Positions 17,021-30,666 of a stretch of DNA of 64,000 bases are shown piece after piece; positions within the stretch are counted from its first letter, which is position 1; each line of letters opens with the position of its first letter. The stretch is taken from the NCBI GenBank assembly GCA_963969595.1, contig OZ018416.1, positions 4,790,065 to 4,854,064 on the forward strand, given 5' to 3'. This stretch comes from Neckera pumila. Its lineage: Eukaryota > Streptophyta > Bryopsida > Hypnales > Neckeraceae. The position numbers and the translations under genes were made by a program. The notes under the pieces are model-generated. The model made no database searches. It was not told the DNA's origin and saw only the letters and a list, made by a program, of their open reading frames with translations.

Positions 17021-19184
17021 CACCCAAATAGAGTCATAGTATCCAATCATAAAATGGGTTCTCCTTATAATGTAACATTAAACGGTGTACAACATAAAAG
17101 AAGAGGTTGTAGGTGTTTGGTTGGCTTTAGGTTCTAAAAGTAGGGCCACATACTGACAAGAATGAGACTAGCAAGGGATGAGACATTTCTTTTGGAAAAA
17201 ATGTGCTATCATCTCCACAAGCAAATAGCTATGTCTACTTGTTTTTAGTTATTGGTGTCAAGAAGTTTTAAAGCTATTACCTTTAATCATTTAGGGCTCT
17301 TTCTCAAATTAGAAAGAGAAAACAATTTGGAAAGTTGAAATCTCCTATTTCATTTCATCCCAACTGAAATGGAAGAGCACTCAAAATATAAAGGTGACCA
17401 TAGTGATTGTGACCATACTACCATTCCTTGGTCTTGAAGCATAAGATGTTTACAGTGTGAAAATGCACCAAAGACTTGTTACATTTTTGTCAATATATCT
17501 ATAGATTGCATGTACCCAATTTTTGTTGACATAGTAGTTGTTGCAATAGATGGTGAACCGTTGTATGTAAAATGCAAACACCTGTGTAATAAATTCCAAT
17601 ACTCTTGTTTATTTAGATGAATCCCGAGGATGATAAGTTCATACATGCCTCCAATTTGAGCTTCAGAGAAAAGAAGATCCTCCTCTTGAGGGTTGACATT
17701 ATCAAGTTGAACAACTAGAAAGGTTTATAGTCTTATTAGCATTAGTAGCTGAAAGTTACCGTTTTGCCATTTTTCAAAAACAATGTTTGTAGTTCAAATA
17801 GAAATTCAAACAGTCTTTTTGGAATAAAATGCTACCAAACAAATTTTGAAGGAAAATATGTGTCCGACCACCACTCGTTGAGCAGACACTGTGTTGAAGG
17901 TGTAGGTATTTGATTTGGTGGACAAAGTCAGCTTAGAGAGGAGTTGTCATTCTTCATCTACTTAGCAGTGAATGTTGCCTCTGTTGTTGATTACTTGAAG
18001 ATCAAGAGCGTAGAAGACAAGATGATGGATAGTCCGCCAAATTGGTGTCCCTCGAGTTCCCATGTTTACTTAACAATTTCTCTATATAAAGAGTTTGCTT
18101 TAGAAAAAGTAAATGGGTTCCTAATTGCAACTAGATGAGACCCAAAATATGGGAAAATACCATAAGTCATGCGAGATTATGAGTATAGAATGTTTTGTAT
18201 ACATAAATTTATTACCTTACATAAGTTATGTATAAATCCATATGTATCGACACTTATATGATCCAAAGTATATATGTATTTGTATGATACGTACATATCA
18301 GAATGTATCTATATCTTTATATGTGAATATATATATATACTTATACATGGGTAATTGCAAGAAAGACCGGTACCAAAACATTATCACAAAAGCAGTGCCA
18401 AAGCTTTCTTTTGTAATAACTTTTGAAGCATGACTTGCATGAACTTGAAATTTTTATTGGAAATTCTTTTTATAAGTTTAATCATATCTCATATTTTTCA
18501 GAAATTTTCAATAATCATTTTATATTTAAAAATCATATAAACTAATATGTCACGTTTTGAGTTTTAGGGATTTTTACTATGTAAGGAGTCCCAAATTTAA
18601 TGATATGGAGATGAAATTTCTATGGTCTATTTCCATAGTATGAAGTCATGTTTCTACCAAGGGGCATTAAAAAATATTTTATTTTATATGCTCTATGTCC
18701 ATGCAAAGAGGGCTCTTTTGCGCGCACAATTTTGAGCATTGAAGATGGTTTCAACATTATTTTTTTGATGAAATCTCATTATCATGAAGTCTTCCCAAAT
18801 GGAATTTTTGAGTTTTTTTTTAAATTATTTTTTCTATTTTTTACAAATTAAAACGTCAAAGTATGTATTTTCTTCAAAATTTCAACTCATGTTTTTTGTG
18901 AATAACTTTTTAATTAGATTTTTTTTAGGTTTGAAATTTTGGTGATATGCTATCTTTAGTGTCAAACTATTTAATCCATATTTCATTTTATTTTTAAAGT
19001 TTATATGCAAAAGCTCATAGTACTGGGAGTACTAGCCAAAATGGAACAAAAACAGAAGGTCATTCTTGCAACAATCCACATGCATATACCATGAATAAAG
19101 AAGGTATAAGCCAAAAACCATTCCAAATAATCGTATAAATCCTTTGTGAATGTAGCCAATATTCAAATGGATGCCATAGCCACA
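17021..19184. other. Intergenic with a possible minus-strand relic
   Basis: Between about 17500 and 18060 the minus strand shows open stretches. One, about 80 codons long (17705 down to about 17465), contains EEDLLFSEAQIGGMYELI. Another contains STKSNTYTFNTVSAQRVVVG. They resemble protein but I cannot assign a family, and stops intervene. The rest is AT-rich with nothing recognisable. Confidence 0.25.
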
Positions 19185-20117
19185 TTAACCCCTAAAGGAC
19201 CGGACTGTGTTTTTTGGACTTATAACTTTTTTGGGCAAGTGCATGTGAGCAGAGATTTGCACATTTTGGGCTGAAATTTTAATAGAATGTGGGGACGAAG
19301 AATATCTTTAATATGCTCAAATTTCATGACATTTGGAAATACGAGTAAAAAGTTATTGCACAATATGTTGTTTGTTTCTCAACTCGGGCAGTCCGGGCAG
19401 ATCTGGAAAAAACACTTTTTTAAGAAATAAAAATTTGAAATTTGTTCTTCAAATTTATATGTACTCAAAAAGCTTTGATTCATTGCATTTCAATAGTTGA
19501 GTCAAAAGTTGTGAGGCTTTTTAGTTTGCGGGCAGTTATGGAATTCCTACACCAAAAAAAACTTTGAAGTCCTTTATTTTCCTGAAAATTCAATATTTTT
19601 GAAAAAAAAATAATGCTATTGGATGTAGATTGTTTATAACAACAATTCAACCATTTGGATTGGAATTTTTGAATTTTGTAAATTATTTATTAACAATTTA
19701 GTATTTTGAATCATTCTCTACTTCTTTCTACTTACTATTTTTTTCCTATATGTTGCACAACTCCAAATGATCTGAAAATATTCATGTATGTAGCCAACTT
19801 GCCCTGAAGAATGAATCCAAAGAAGCACAACCATTTTGGACATTTTTTCATAATGATTTGACCTTGTGAAGTGCAGCTGCCCGTTTTTTTGCAGTGGTCA
19901 AAAAAGGATTTTTGCCACTTCAAATGCTAATATCTTGCAATCTACATGGTGGAAATTTCTGAAATTTTTTCCACATATTCTCAAACTAGAGTACGACAAG
20001 ATCCTATAGTTACATGTGTCAAAAAATGATATTTTTCAAAAATTTGGTACTTGGACTAGAAATGGTAGTTTTGGAGCATTTTTGGTGAGAACATAGTCAA
20101 GGAACTTTAGGGGTTAA
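19185..20117 (+). mobile_element. TTAA element, subfamily L1 (933 bp)
   Basis: The left border is TTAACCCCTAAAGGACC and the right border is ACTTTAGGGGTTAA. The interior is homologous throughout to 31898-32830 and 60671-61598 in the same orientation, and to 62467-63395 in reverse. No coding frame. Confidence 0.85.
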
Positions 20118-21060
20118 GAACTCAAATCAAGATGTCCAAGATTTTTGGAAAGCTAATACAAGATTATACAATCCCTCAATTTTAAATCAAAACATTATAT
20201 TTTTTGATTCCTATGGTTGATCAATGTTTCATCCTCTAAATTTGGTAGCAACTCCATCCATCTTTTTCTTCTAAGGGCATATCTTACTCATAAGAGCTCT
20301 AAATGCTTTGAATCATGACTTTTCATAAAGGGTAGTTGCAAGAAACACCGGCCAATTTTGGCTCAAAACAGCCTCAGTATTGGAGTACTATGACTTTTGG
20401 AATAAAATTTTAAAAAATGAAATAAAATATAGATAATTTGCACATCATTCAAAATAATAATTCAGACTTAGAAAAATTTATCTCTAAAAGTTATGCACAT
20501 TCAAAGAATGATGGAAAGTGCAAAAAAATACACACTTTGGGATTTGATTTTCCATAAATAGTAGAATTTTTTTTTTTTTTTAAATTATTATTTTTCCAAA
20601 CTTGAAGGTGCTTCTCCTGAACCAATTGCAACTTTGGGAAAAAAAATTATATTCTCTGCACAAGTACAAAGGTAGTGCATTTTGAGCATATGTGGAAGGT
20701 GAACACTTTATTATTTTTGAATAGTCTCTTTGTAGGCTTGTGTAACTTTAGTAGAACTCTTTGTATCCCAAATTTCACCTTTGAATTTGCATTTTTGAAT
20801 TGGAAATAGTACTAAAAAAACCCCAAATGGCTCAAGTTGACATCCAATTGGGGCCAGCTTCATAATAGTAAACTAATTGGAAAAAATTGGAAAAAAATCA
20901 CACAATGTTTGAAACTACCACATGTATGCTTCATTCAAATTTCATGAAAAATAGATCTAGGATACAAAAATTATGAGCAAAACCACCCATCCAAGGTCAA
21001 GGGGACATCCAAAGGGACATTAGAGAAAATTTCAGCCCATGGGAGGGCCATTTTAGGGCT
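20118..21060. other. AT-rich intergenic, nothing recognised
   Basis: No gene, RNA or repeat boundary could be supported. Confidence 0.5.
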
Positions 21061-21330
21061 AATCCCCATGTTGGGAACTTTTTTGAAGAAGGAAAAATAA
21101 ATAAATAAATAAATTGAAAAAGATTTATTATTTTGGATTTTTTTATTACAAAAATATTTTTTTAATAATATGCTGACGTGGCAGATGACGTGGTAGTGTC
21201 TCCACCACGTCAGCAATCTGCGTGGCATGGGAGCATTCCATGGGAGCAAAGCTCCCAGGCTTGGGAGCTCCAAGATAACTGGAGGCCCTTCCTTGGCCTC
21301 ATTTCTGGTCTAATGCAAGTGTTTCTTGCA
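21061..21330. repeat. AT run followed by an ACGT hairpin
   Basis: An ataaataaata tract and T runs lead into tgctgacgtgg (21171-21181). This is mirrored as ccacgtcagca (21205-21215), giving an 11-bp inverted repeat. The layout matches that at 15900-16080 and 22920-23340. Confidence 0.4.
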
Positions 21331-22899
21331 ACGACCCAAAAGCCAAAAATGTCATATATAACACTTCAAAATTTAAACTCCAAATTTAAAATATTCTACC
21401 TTTCATGATACTTTGAAGTTAAGAATCAAAATTCTAGCGGCATCTCTAATCTACCACCCTTCCAAACTCATATATTCTTCTTTGTAGGCTCAAATTAAGT
21501 GTACTAGAATTTTTTAGAAAGACAAAAACTTAATTTACAACGTGCCAATCTTCAAAACCATACACCTCCTAATCAAACCATAATAGACATTCAAAAATTC
21601 TATCTCAAAAATCCTACGGTAGTTGACCTATGGCAAGAAAATAAAAGATATTGATTAGAAAAACTTTCAAGATAGGATCCTATAGTTACAACTAGAGGTA
21701 TAAAATCCTCAACACTTTGCAATTGATTTCCAAGTCACAAACTTGGTTGGCTCTCAAAGTCGGTTGAAGGTCGTCCCGCCAGTCCAAGTTCAATTTTTAT
21801 TGAAACCATTGAGCGTCATAGGTGGCCCGCGACTTGGAACTTGCTAGTGAAAGCATGCAAGAAGTAAACAACCAATCAGTCACCTACCTCCATGAGCTAG
21901 TGACAAGATGTAATACATCCAAGATTCATTAACAAGCTCCAACAATCTTTGGCATTGAAAAAAAATTCGATTTTCACCATGCCCCCACCTTTTCTCCCTT
22001 TAATACTTCCTATGAAAGGTTCATTATTCAAATCCAAACAAATGCTACATTAAATAAGAATTCTATATGGTATAAATATTTTCATCACGATAGCAACAAC
22101 ATGTACAAATTTATTTAGAGAATGAATGATGTGACCATGTGATGATGCAAACCGTATGGGGTGGAAACACAGATAGGCCGTTGCTTAAAATTATGACTAA
22201 AATTCAAATTAAGAGAAAAGAGCAAAATTTGCCAAAATACATTTAATTGACTTTAAATGCTTATGCAATTTGAAAATGTTGAGCAAAATTTGCCAAAATA
22301 CATTTACTTCACTTAATATGAAGTTGGGTGTGTATGTGTCAAATTTCTATCCAAATGAATGATTTTATTTAGTGACCCAAAATCATTCTAAAATATTGCC
22401 ATAATTATTCAATAAGTCCAAGTTATGTATATTTCCAATTATGGAAGTACTTTTTTACTAATGAATTTGGTATACATCACCCTCACCATTAAACTATAGA
22501 TTTACTATAGAACCCTTAGAATCCACATTAAAAGAACACTCTAAAAAATTTCTCCCCCAAAATTAGAGTTTTCTACAAAAGTTTTGTTGTTTAAGCCATC
22601 ATTGGCCTCTTGCTTATCACAATCTCTTCAAGACATTTTTGTATTTGTGTTTAAGCTGCGACACTATTTGAGAACATTTAATTCTCTATTTAATCTCTCA
22701 ATGTGTATTTTGTTTTTTCTGACTTGTTTTCACTTTATTCACTACTTAATTGACAATTTTGCCCTTGCAAATTAATATACTTAAACAAGTATCTATTGCA
22801 ATAGTTTTTTATTAATTCTAAGAATGTCATTTGCTAAACAAAACTAAAACATTACGAAAAAAATGAACCCTCCAAAAGGATGTTAAGCTAGTTCGTTCC
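21331..22899. other. AT-rich intergenic, nothing recognised
   Basis: No supported gene or element. Small open frames look random. Confidence 0.5.
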
Positions 22900-23340
22900 C
22901 CAAGCAACCAAGCTGGGAATGAACTGAATTTTTTTAGCAATAAAAAAATATTAAAAAAATTAAAAAATTAAAAAAATTAAAAAAATTAAAAATTAAAAAT
23001 TAAATTAAAATTAAAAAATTAAAAAATTCATTAAAAATAATGAAATATAATGAAATAATTACAATCTGATGTGGCACTACTGCTGCCACATCAAATTTTA
23101 AAAATGCAATTTTTTTGTATTTTTCAGTTTTAAATAAAATTAAAAAATTAAAATAAAATTAAAAAAAGTCTGCAATCCATCCCTGTTTGCGAGTCTGCGG
23201 GCTGCGGCGAGCTGTCCATTGGCAAGGATTTTAAAATTAATTAATTAATTAATTAATTAATTAAAAATAAAAATAAATAAATAAATAAATCTACCAACCT
23301 GCTTTCCTTGTCCGGGAACCGACGGCCCTCTCATTATTCA
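22900..23340. repeat. Low-complexity AT block with embedded hairpin
   Basis: Runs of (attaaaaa)n occupy 22930-23060 and 23130-23170, (ttaa)n about 23236-23262, and (aaat)n about 23263-23290. Inside lies a hairpin with arms tgatgtggca and tgccacatca (23067-23093). A short GC-rich segment (23170-23220) separates the runs. Confidence 0.6.
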
Positions 23341-24288
23341 CTTGGTTAATTTTATATAGATTTAATGCTCAAAATTCATTATGTTGGTAATGATTAATTT
23401 CATTGATGAAATCACAATTAGTTTGTTTTAGCCATCTTGTCTTATTCATTTTTGTTGAATTTATTTGTGGTTGTCTTTATTGAATGCATATTTTGTGTTG
23501 TTAGAAGGTAAACCCATAAACCACACACATCTTCAAAGGTAGTATATTTCCTTGAATGTTTTGTTTGTAATAGTTGAATTTGTTCTAAGCTTCTAAAAAG
23601 TCATTTATCAATTTAATCTTGCTTGTCTAATCCACTCTCTATCTAAAACTAAGTTCTAGTCTCCACATTTGATGTATGATTTCTATTTTTTAGTTAGAAT
23701 GTTTCAAAGATCCCAAAGGTTTCTTAGAAGTTAAATAAGGATTTATGCATGCAGATTCAAACCTTGTTTTATAGATTCAAAAAGATTCAGAGTTTTAAAT
23801 ATTTGAAGATTTAACTTTTTTCTAGATTCTAAGGTTATTTTAGATTTTTATGAAATAATAAAGATTCCCTCAATGATTATATATTACAATGTACTCTATT
23901 GTCAAAATCTACATTGACTCTTATGTTAAAAGTACATATACGGATAGTGATAAATTTAAATTTCTTAATGAATCTTTTATTGTTTTGATATATTACTTTT
24001 CAAACAAAATTTTGATCTTAAATTACTTTCATTAAAAAAATTAAGTTTTTCATGAAAAAGATTCTATTTGTATCAAATGTATCGAAAATCAAGTAAAAGA
24101 TATATGGGTTTTTTAGATCTATGAATTTTTAAAACTTTGAAAAAAATTCATTTTTGACCATTATTGTCAAACATGAGGTGATGTGCATGAAATATATCAA
24201 AGTGAACATTGTAGTGACATGACTTTGTAAATCATGTGGTGAAATTTCATTCCGCATTGATCAAAAGTTTGTACTTGAAGAATAAAAA
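23341..24288 (+). other. Upstream region of the PI31-like gene
   Basis: AT-rich, with no other gene seen. It presumably carries the promoter of the gene starting at 24289. Confidence 0.35.
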
Positions 24289-27200
24289 ATGGCAACTGTA
24301 GGGGCTATTTTAGGTGTAATTAGGGCATCTCGACCAACCTTATATACTGCAATGGAAAGGGTGGCATTTGCTATTCATGCAAATTTTCTTGCAGTTGGAT
24401 ACTCCCTTGTTGCTGTAGGAGTAGCTGCCAATGGTGGTGCACATGGTATGGTTAAATTCTTTGATTCTGCAAAGAATTGTAGTGTAAAATCAAAGTGGCA
24501 CATTTCTATTATTATTTCTAATCTTTTCAATTGTCATACTATACTTTTTAGGGATTATAGAGCAACATCGATATTTTTTAACCATAAAAAATGTCTAAAA
24601 TCAATCTTTTGGACACATAAGAATATAAAAACAATTTAGAAAAAACTTTAATGAAAGGATTTAGAAGATATCTAATTAAATTTTTTATTCATACTGCTCT
24701 CAAAAAGAGGCTTTGTTTCTTTTCATAGTTGAATATGAAATTTATTAAATGGTTTGTAAGATTTCATTATTATTTTGAAATTACAGTAGATGGAACAGAG
24801 GAATCTGAGGTAGGATTTGAAGGATGGAATACTTTAGAAGGGGCATATGCCTTTCGTTATAGTGGAGCTGAGCAATTTGATTTATGCAAGTCGGTCACCC
24901 TCAAACTTATTGTCATGGCCGATTTTCTTATGATCGATGTTGCTTCAACCGACACAGAAGCTTTACATCATTTGGAAATCAAGTCAGTGATGCTTCAAGA
25001 AATTCTACCATCAATGCTTTGAAAGTTATATGTTTTGCAATCATAATTAAATAGATCTTTAGTAACATGAAAATATTTAAAATTTGTTGAAGAATAGAGC
25101 AAATGATTTTGCAAAAGAAGGTGAATTCACTGGAAGCTATGCACAACAATATAGCAATTTGGGTGGCTTGATCAAACAAATCAATGATTCTTTATTGGCA
25201 AAAATATCTCTCTCAAGAGTAATGGCACCTTTTAATTCAAATTCTACTTCTTCAACCTTATTGTAAGTATGCTTTTATTAACATACATTATAGTATATGT
25301 TTATATGTATTTAAGTTTTGTAATATATTAAAACTATTAAAATTACTAGAATGAAAATAACTAATATTAGCAATAGAATAGATCAACAAAATTACCAATT
25401 GAAATGTTATATAGATTATAATTTATAAAAATAAATGAATATAATTATATTCATGTGACATTTAATGAAAAAAATTAGGCAAAATGATCACTTAGCTGAC
25501 ATAAGACGTGCATCTTCTTCACCACTCATTTATGACACTCGACGTTCAATTAGTAATCCCGTGTAAATTGAAAAATGTCTTTAATTTGTTTATAATATTA
25601 AATATACAAAAATAAAAAATATTTTATTTTAGTAAAATGGTGGCATGTTATTTAATGTATTGCAAATTTTTTATTAAAAGTATTATATTTGCATTTATCA
25701 ATATTTATTTATTGACATAAACAACTTGCATTGAATTTTGTATCTATTTTCATCAAATTATAGTAAAATATATTCAATTTATTTACTAAAAAATTATAAA
25801 CAATTGAAAATATAATTTGAAATAAATAATTAGGTATTAAATTTTTTATTGTGTATATAGGTGATTATTTATGAAATTTAATAATCCATCAAATGTATGG
25901 TGTTGTAGTTATACGCCTCCACCAATTTTTATGGAAAGCAATAGTGATCTATTTCCAAGGGGGGGTGGAGGGATTTTTGCACCAAGGTTCATAATTTCAT
26001 ATTTGAGTTTACTATAAAATCATTGCTTGAATTATTTAATTTTGTAAATGTTTTGGTTGTATTTTTATAGTCAAATATACATTATTATATTTTAAATAAT
26101 AAAAATCTCATTATCATATATATTACATTTATATTATTGTATTTATAGAACTTATTATATCTAATGATCAATTGAAGTCTTCACAATTTTAGGGTCAAGT
26201 CTTACAATGGTAGTAGAATGAAATTTATTATATGCATATATCAGAATTTTATTCAATATGTTGGTGATAAATCATTTATATCTTTAAATATCAAATGCTT
26301 CATGCAAAAGAGAATTCAGCTCTGATGGAATGCTTGTAGGTAATCCTTTAAATATTTAATGTTAAGTAGCAAAAAGAAATTTAAAGGGATAAACTTTAAA
26401 ATACTACTTAGTATTACATGTTCTAAAGTTGAATGTAATCAAAAATAAATTTGTAAGATTTGAATAATAAGGTCCAAATGATGTTCGATGGCATCAACCA
26501 AACAGTGACATTCATCAACAAATCTCAGATTTGGATGAGTTGTAAGGATTCTATTTAGCTTGTCCTTGTAATTTCTTAAGAATATATAAATATTAATGGC
26601 AATAAAAAAAATTTCAATCACATTCATACTCAAGTGATCACTAAATTACTCAAGACCAAATTTTGGACTTTTAAATATTTTGGGTAAGCAATTGCAATGC
26701 CAAACATTCAATCCTATTCTTGATATTATTTATGTAGATGAATAAAAAAATTGCCTTAAATCACGGCTTTAAAGTAAGCCAAGTTTTCTAAAATTTTGGA
26801 ATTAGAGACTATAAAATTATGTCTAATTTAGTCTTTAACCCCTTAAAGACTAGACATTCAAATTTTGAACAATGGATGAATGCAAACACATCCCAAATAC
26901 AAAATACATTTTTTCATCCATCAATCTTTTTAATGATTCTTGTATTATTTCTTTAACATTTTCACATTATGGGTCTTGAAGAATTTGATTTGCAAATGTT
27001 CTATAATTCAAAATGTAACAGTAGGCCTGAAAAAAAAAAATCGGTTCAACAAATAACCCTTCAAAACAAACTTGAATGCAGAAGTGATATACAATCTTGA
27101 AAAATCACTATGATGAGCACCTAATTTTTTTGAACTCAAAGAATTTTTTTTGGTGAAAAATATTCAATTTACAATTGATTTTAGAAGGAATTTTAATTTT

Positions 27201-28015
27201 TAATTTCAAATTTAATTGAAAAATATTGGTTTGTGCACTAGTTGATCATATAGATATAAACTATGGATCATATTTTACAACTATCTTTTAAGAGTCACCA
27301 TTAAATTATTCTTTTAAATTTCATTTTACAATACATCTTTAAAATTTAGGAAATTTGGACTACCCCTTGGTCCTTAAGGGATTAAAGTCTCAACTTGGAA
27401 ATGTTGAACAAATAAAAAACTTACAGCTGAATTTTCAAAAATACATTGGAAACAAAAAATTCAATTCATTGTTGAAGTGCTAGTATTGAAATGTAAAATT
27501 TGTTTCACTTGGTAATTCTACAACCATGTAATCAAGCTGGATATAAATTAATGCAATGAAAATTTAATACAAAAAAATAAAAATATTTTAAATTTTGGCT
27601 TTGCAATAACATGCTCAAGAATTGCAAAAGACCAATACATGGTTTCTTTATTCAAGGATAAAATGATCATTGTGTTATAAATTAATAATCCAATTTTACA
27701 ATAGACGTTATAATTACTAAATACTAATTGTATATAATTGGAAAAAAAGTTTAACTAAACAAATTTAACTATTTGTAGAAATGTACCATCCAATGTAAGA
27801 TATGATCCCATTGGACCACCTGGTGTTTTGGACATTGATGATAGGTATGTAATAATGTCAAACATTGAAGTATTATTATATACCATTTGTACTTTTAGAT
27901 TCTAGTCAAAATATCATATAATGTATCATAATTTTAAATGCATGAATAATTTATTATGACATGCAGGAATACAAGTAGGCCTCCAGAAAGACATCTTGAT
28001 TTAGAACATTTTTAA
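24289..28015 (+). CDS. PI31-like proteasome regulator (PTRE1 family), 9 exons
   Basis: Exons: 24289-24445, 24787-24982, 25098-25262, 25479-25562, 25909-25986, 26320-26339, 26472-26541, 27779-27844, 27967-28015. Splicing keeps one frame of 294 codons plus stop, with GT-AG at every junction. The N-terminal segment VIRASRPTLYTAMERVAFAI followed by LAVGYSLVAVG is the PI31 N-terminal (FP-type) domain start. Then come EVGFEGWNTLEGAYAFRY, LHHLEIK and GSYAQQYSNLGGLI. The C-terminal half is Gly/Pro-rich, with DGMLVGPNDVR, YDPIGPPGV and the terminal RPPERHLDLEHF, all typical of plant PI31. PI31 proteins bind the 20S proteasome core through the C-terminal tail and modulate its activity (family knowledge). 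Exon 6 is only 20 nt. The intron 26542-27778 contains a TTAA element. Coding DNA is very AT-rich, unlike the other genes here. Length is close to the roughly 300 residues of Arabidopsis PTRE1. Exons 4-7 rest on splice signals plus frame, so small boundary errors are possible. Confidence 0.85.
26835..27385. mobile_element. TTAA element, subfamily M (551 bp), in a PI31 intron
   Basis: The left end is TTAACCCCTTAAAGACTAG and the right end is GGTCCTTAAGGGATTAA. It lies wholly inside the intron between exons 7 and 8 of the PI31-like gene. The interior is not clearly alignable to the other subfamilies. Non-coding. Confidence 0.65.
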
Positions 28016-28933
28016 CTTAGTTTTCAACTATGTTTGAATCAACAAATTGAGTTCTTTGTTATACGCCCATTGTATTTTAATATGCTTTAAATGTATTTAT
28101 CTTGCTCTAAATGTATTTAGACAGTATGCGCTAGGCATATAATCATTTATAAAAGAATAGATTAATTTTTAATTTTTTAATTTTTAATCTCAGGTGTTTA
28201 ACTGTCTATAATACTATGTCTTTAATATAATTATATTTTAATGAATATGATCATGGGCTTTGCATCAACGTATTTTCTCTAAGTGAATTAAAAATAAAAA
28301 TTTAACTTGAGAATTTATTTTTTAAGTTAGTATAGTCAATTATAGTAAGTTTCAATTCCAAAACTGTGAGGTTTGATATCTTTTTTAAGTAATATATTTT
28401 TATATTCCTTTGAATAGTTTCTTCAATGATTAATTTCAACTTTTGCATATATTAAAGTGTCCACTTTGGGCTATTTAGGCACTATTACTTACATAGTAAT
28501 GCCAATGTTATCAAATGGTCAAAATTGGTTATTTCAATATCTGTAGGGATTAATATACATTACTTAATAAGCTTAAAAAATAATAATGGAGGAATAATCA
28601 TACCATACATTTTTTACAATTGAAACTTTTCAATTAATTTATTATATTATTATTTCTTTTCAAGCAAGGTTATATTAAACAAACTTATCCCTAAAATTGT
28701 ATATGTACAAAGTATATAAAAATTGCAAGATATAAATGAATAGATGCCAAATTTGCACTTGTGGAAAGTTAGAGTTTAGTTCCTTCATGATTGAGTTTGG
28801 GCTATATAAACTTCATAAGCCTAGTTAATTTCAATAAGCTCAATCCCTATTGTAGTTCAATCCTTAAAGGTTCCAATGAACTATGACTAATTTTTAATTG
28901 TATTTTGAAAAAATGTCTTTCAAGAAATTAAGG
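28016..28933. other. AT-rich intergenic, nothing recognised
   Basis: The 3' flank of the PI31-like gene. No other feature could be supported. Confidence 0.5.
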
Positions 28934-30666
28934 TTAACCTCTAAAGTTCTTTTACTATGTTTTCACAAAAATGCTCCAAAATTGCCATTTATAATATAAG
29001 TACCAAAAAACATTTTTAGACACATATAACCATAGGATCTTGTAGTATGCTGATTTGAAAAGATGTTCAAAAATTTCAAAAATTTCTTCCGTGTAGATTA
29101 TGCCACATTTAACTACTTTTGGACTTTTGAAAGTCCAAAATTAATAACAATCTTCAACAAAAAAAAATTGATCATCAAGAGATAGTGCAAAACATCAAGA
29201 AATCTATCCAAAACATCTTGGGGGGTGCACTTAGTGTATCTAATCCAAACAATGTGCGAACAAAACTTTGTACCCCCTATATTATATCCTAAAATTTAAG
29301 TAAATGAAAACAAAAAAAAATATGAATATATATTCCCCTAATTTGAAAGTTTATGTTTTGAATTATTGATATTTTTATTTGCTAATGATAATTAGTTACA
29401 AATTTTTGAAGTAAATAGATACATTGCAGAACTGAAAAATAACTTTCACACCCCTATATTATATCCTCAAAAATTGTCTAAAAAATGAACAAAAAAATCC
29501 TAAAAATAATTCTCTATTGAAAGCTCATTTTGAGTTGAATATTGATGCAATAGTCCTCTAAATGTGTTCTCTATAAATATTTGAGTTGAAAAATATGCCA
29601 TTTTAGGTTCATTTTCAACCTCTTCTAGAAATCATTCCATATTTCATTTGAGTTGGAAATTTTGGCAATAGAAACCTATAGTCATTACCAAACAATGCTC
29701 AAAATTTTAGGTTGAAATTATAGTTTATTAGAAACCACTTGTTCGCACGTGGTTTGTAGTAGTAGAACCAAGTGCCCTCCCCGAGCAAAACATCCAGAGA
29801 TCTATACAAATATCAAAAGATCTGTACAAACATCGTGGGATCCTACATGTTATCATCATGAGATCCCACAATGTTTTATCTAGAGTTCATTTAATAGTCC
29901 AAAAGTAGTTAAGTGTGGCATGATTGCAAGATATTTACGTTTGAATTGACAAAAAATCCTTTTTCGGCCCTCCAAAAATAGGATAGGTGCACTTCACAAG
30001 GTCATATTTGTATGAAAAATGTCCAAAATGGTGGTGCTTCTTTGGATTCATTCTTCAAGGCAAGTTGGCTACATGCTTGAAAAAATTTAGATCATTTGGA
30101 ATTGTACAACATATAGGAAAAAAATAGTAAGTAGAAAGAAGTAGAGAATGATTCAAAATACTAAATTGTTAAGAGTTTAGTTATGGAACTGAAAAATGTC
30201 AATCCCACTGTTTGGAATGTTGAAATAAATGATCCATGATATTGTTTTTTCCATAAATATTAAAAATTGAGTTAAATAAACAACTTCAAAGTTTATTTTA
30301 CAATAGATAATCCATAACTATCCGCAAATAAAAAAACCTCATAACTTTCATCTCATTAATCAAAATGGAATGATTCAAAGCTTCTCATATATATACAAAT
30401 CTAGAAAACCTATTTCAAATTTTTCTTTCCAAAAAAAAGTAATTTTTATTAATCTACCTGGACTACCCAGCCGAGGAAAAAAACAACATATTATACAATA
30501 ACTTTTTAACCTATGTAGTCAAAAGTTATGAAACTTGTTGGACCTTACAGAAAAACCTTGTCTCCGTGTCGTGTGAAAATTTCAAAGAAATAAAAATTCC
30601 ATTCATAGTGAGCTACCTAAAATCGCTATATTGCCAAAAAACGCAATTTGTTCTTTTAGGGGTTAA
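28934..30666 (-). mobile_element. TTAA element, subfamily L1, with a nested MITE
   Basis: The left border is TTAACCTCTAAAGTTC and the right border is CTTTTAGGGGTTAA. Removing the nested insertion (29100-29921) leaves about 910 bp, homologous to 62467-63395 in the same orientation. No coding frame. Confidence 0.8.
29100..29921. mobile_element. MITE of 822 bp nested in a TTAA element
   Basis: Termini form an inverted repeat of about 29 bp (29100-29128 against 29893-29921, two mismatches), starting ATGCCACA. GATT flanks both ends (29096-29099 and 29922-29925). Uninterrupted copies of the host element read gtagattgcaag at this point, so a single GATT was duplicated. A truncated relative is at 16845-17020. 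A class cannot be assigned from a 4-bp duplication alone. Confidence 0.75.
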
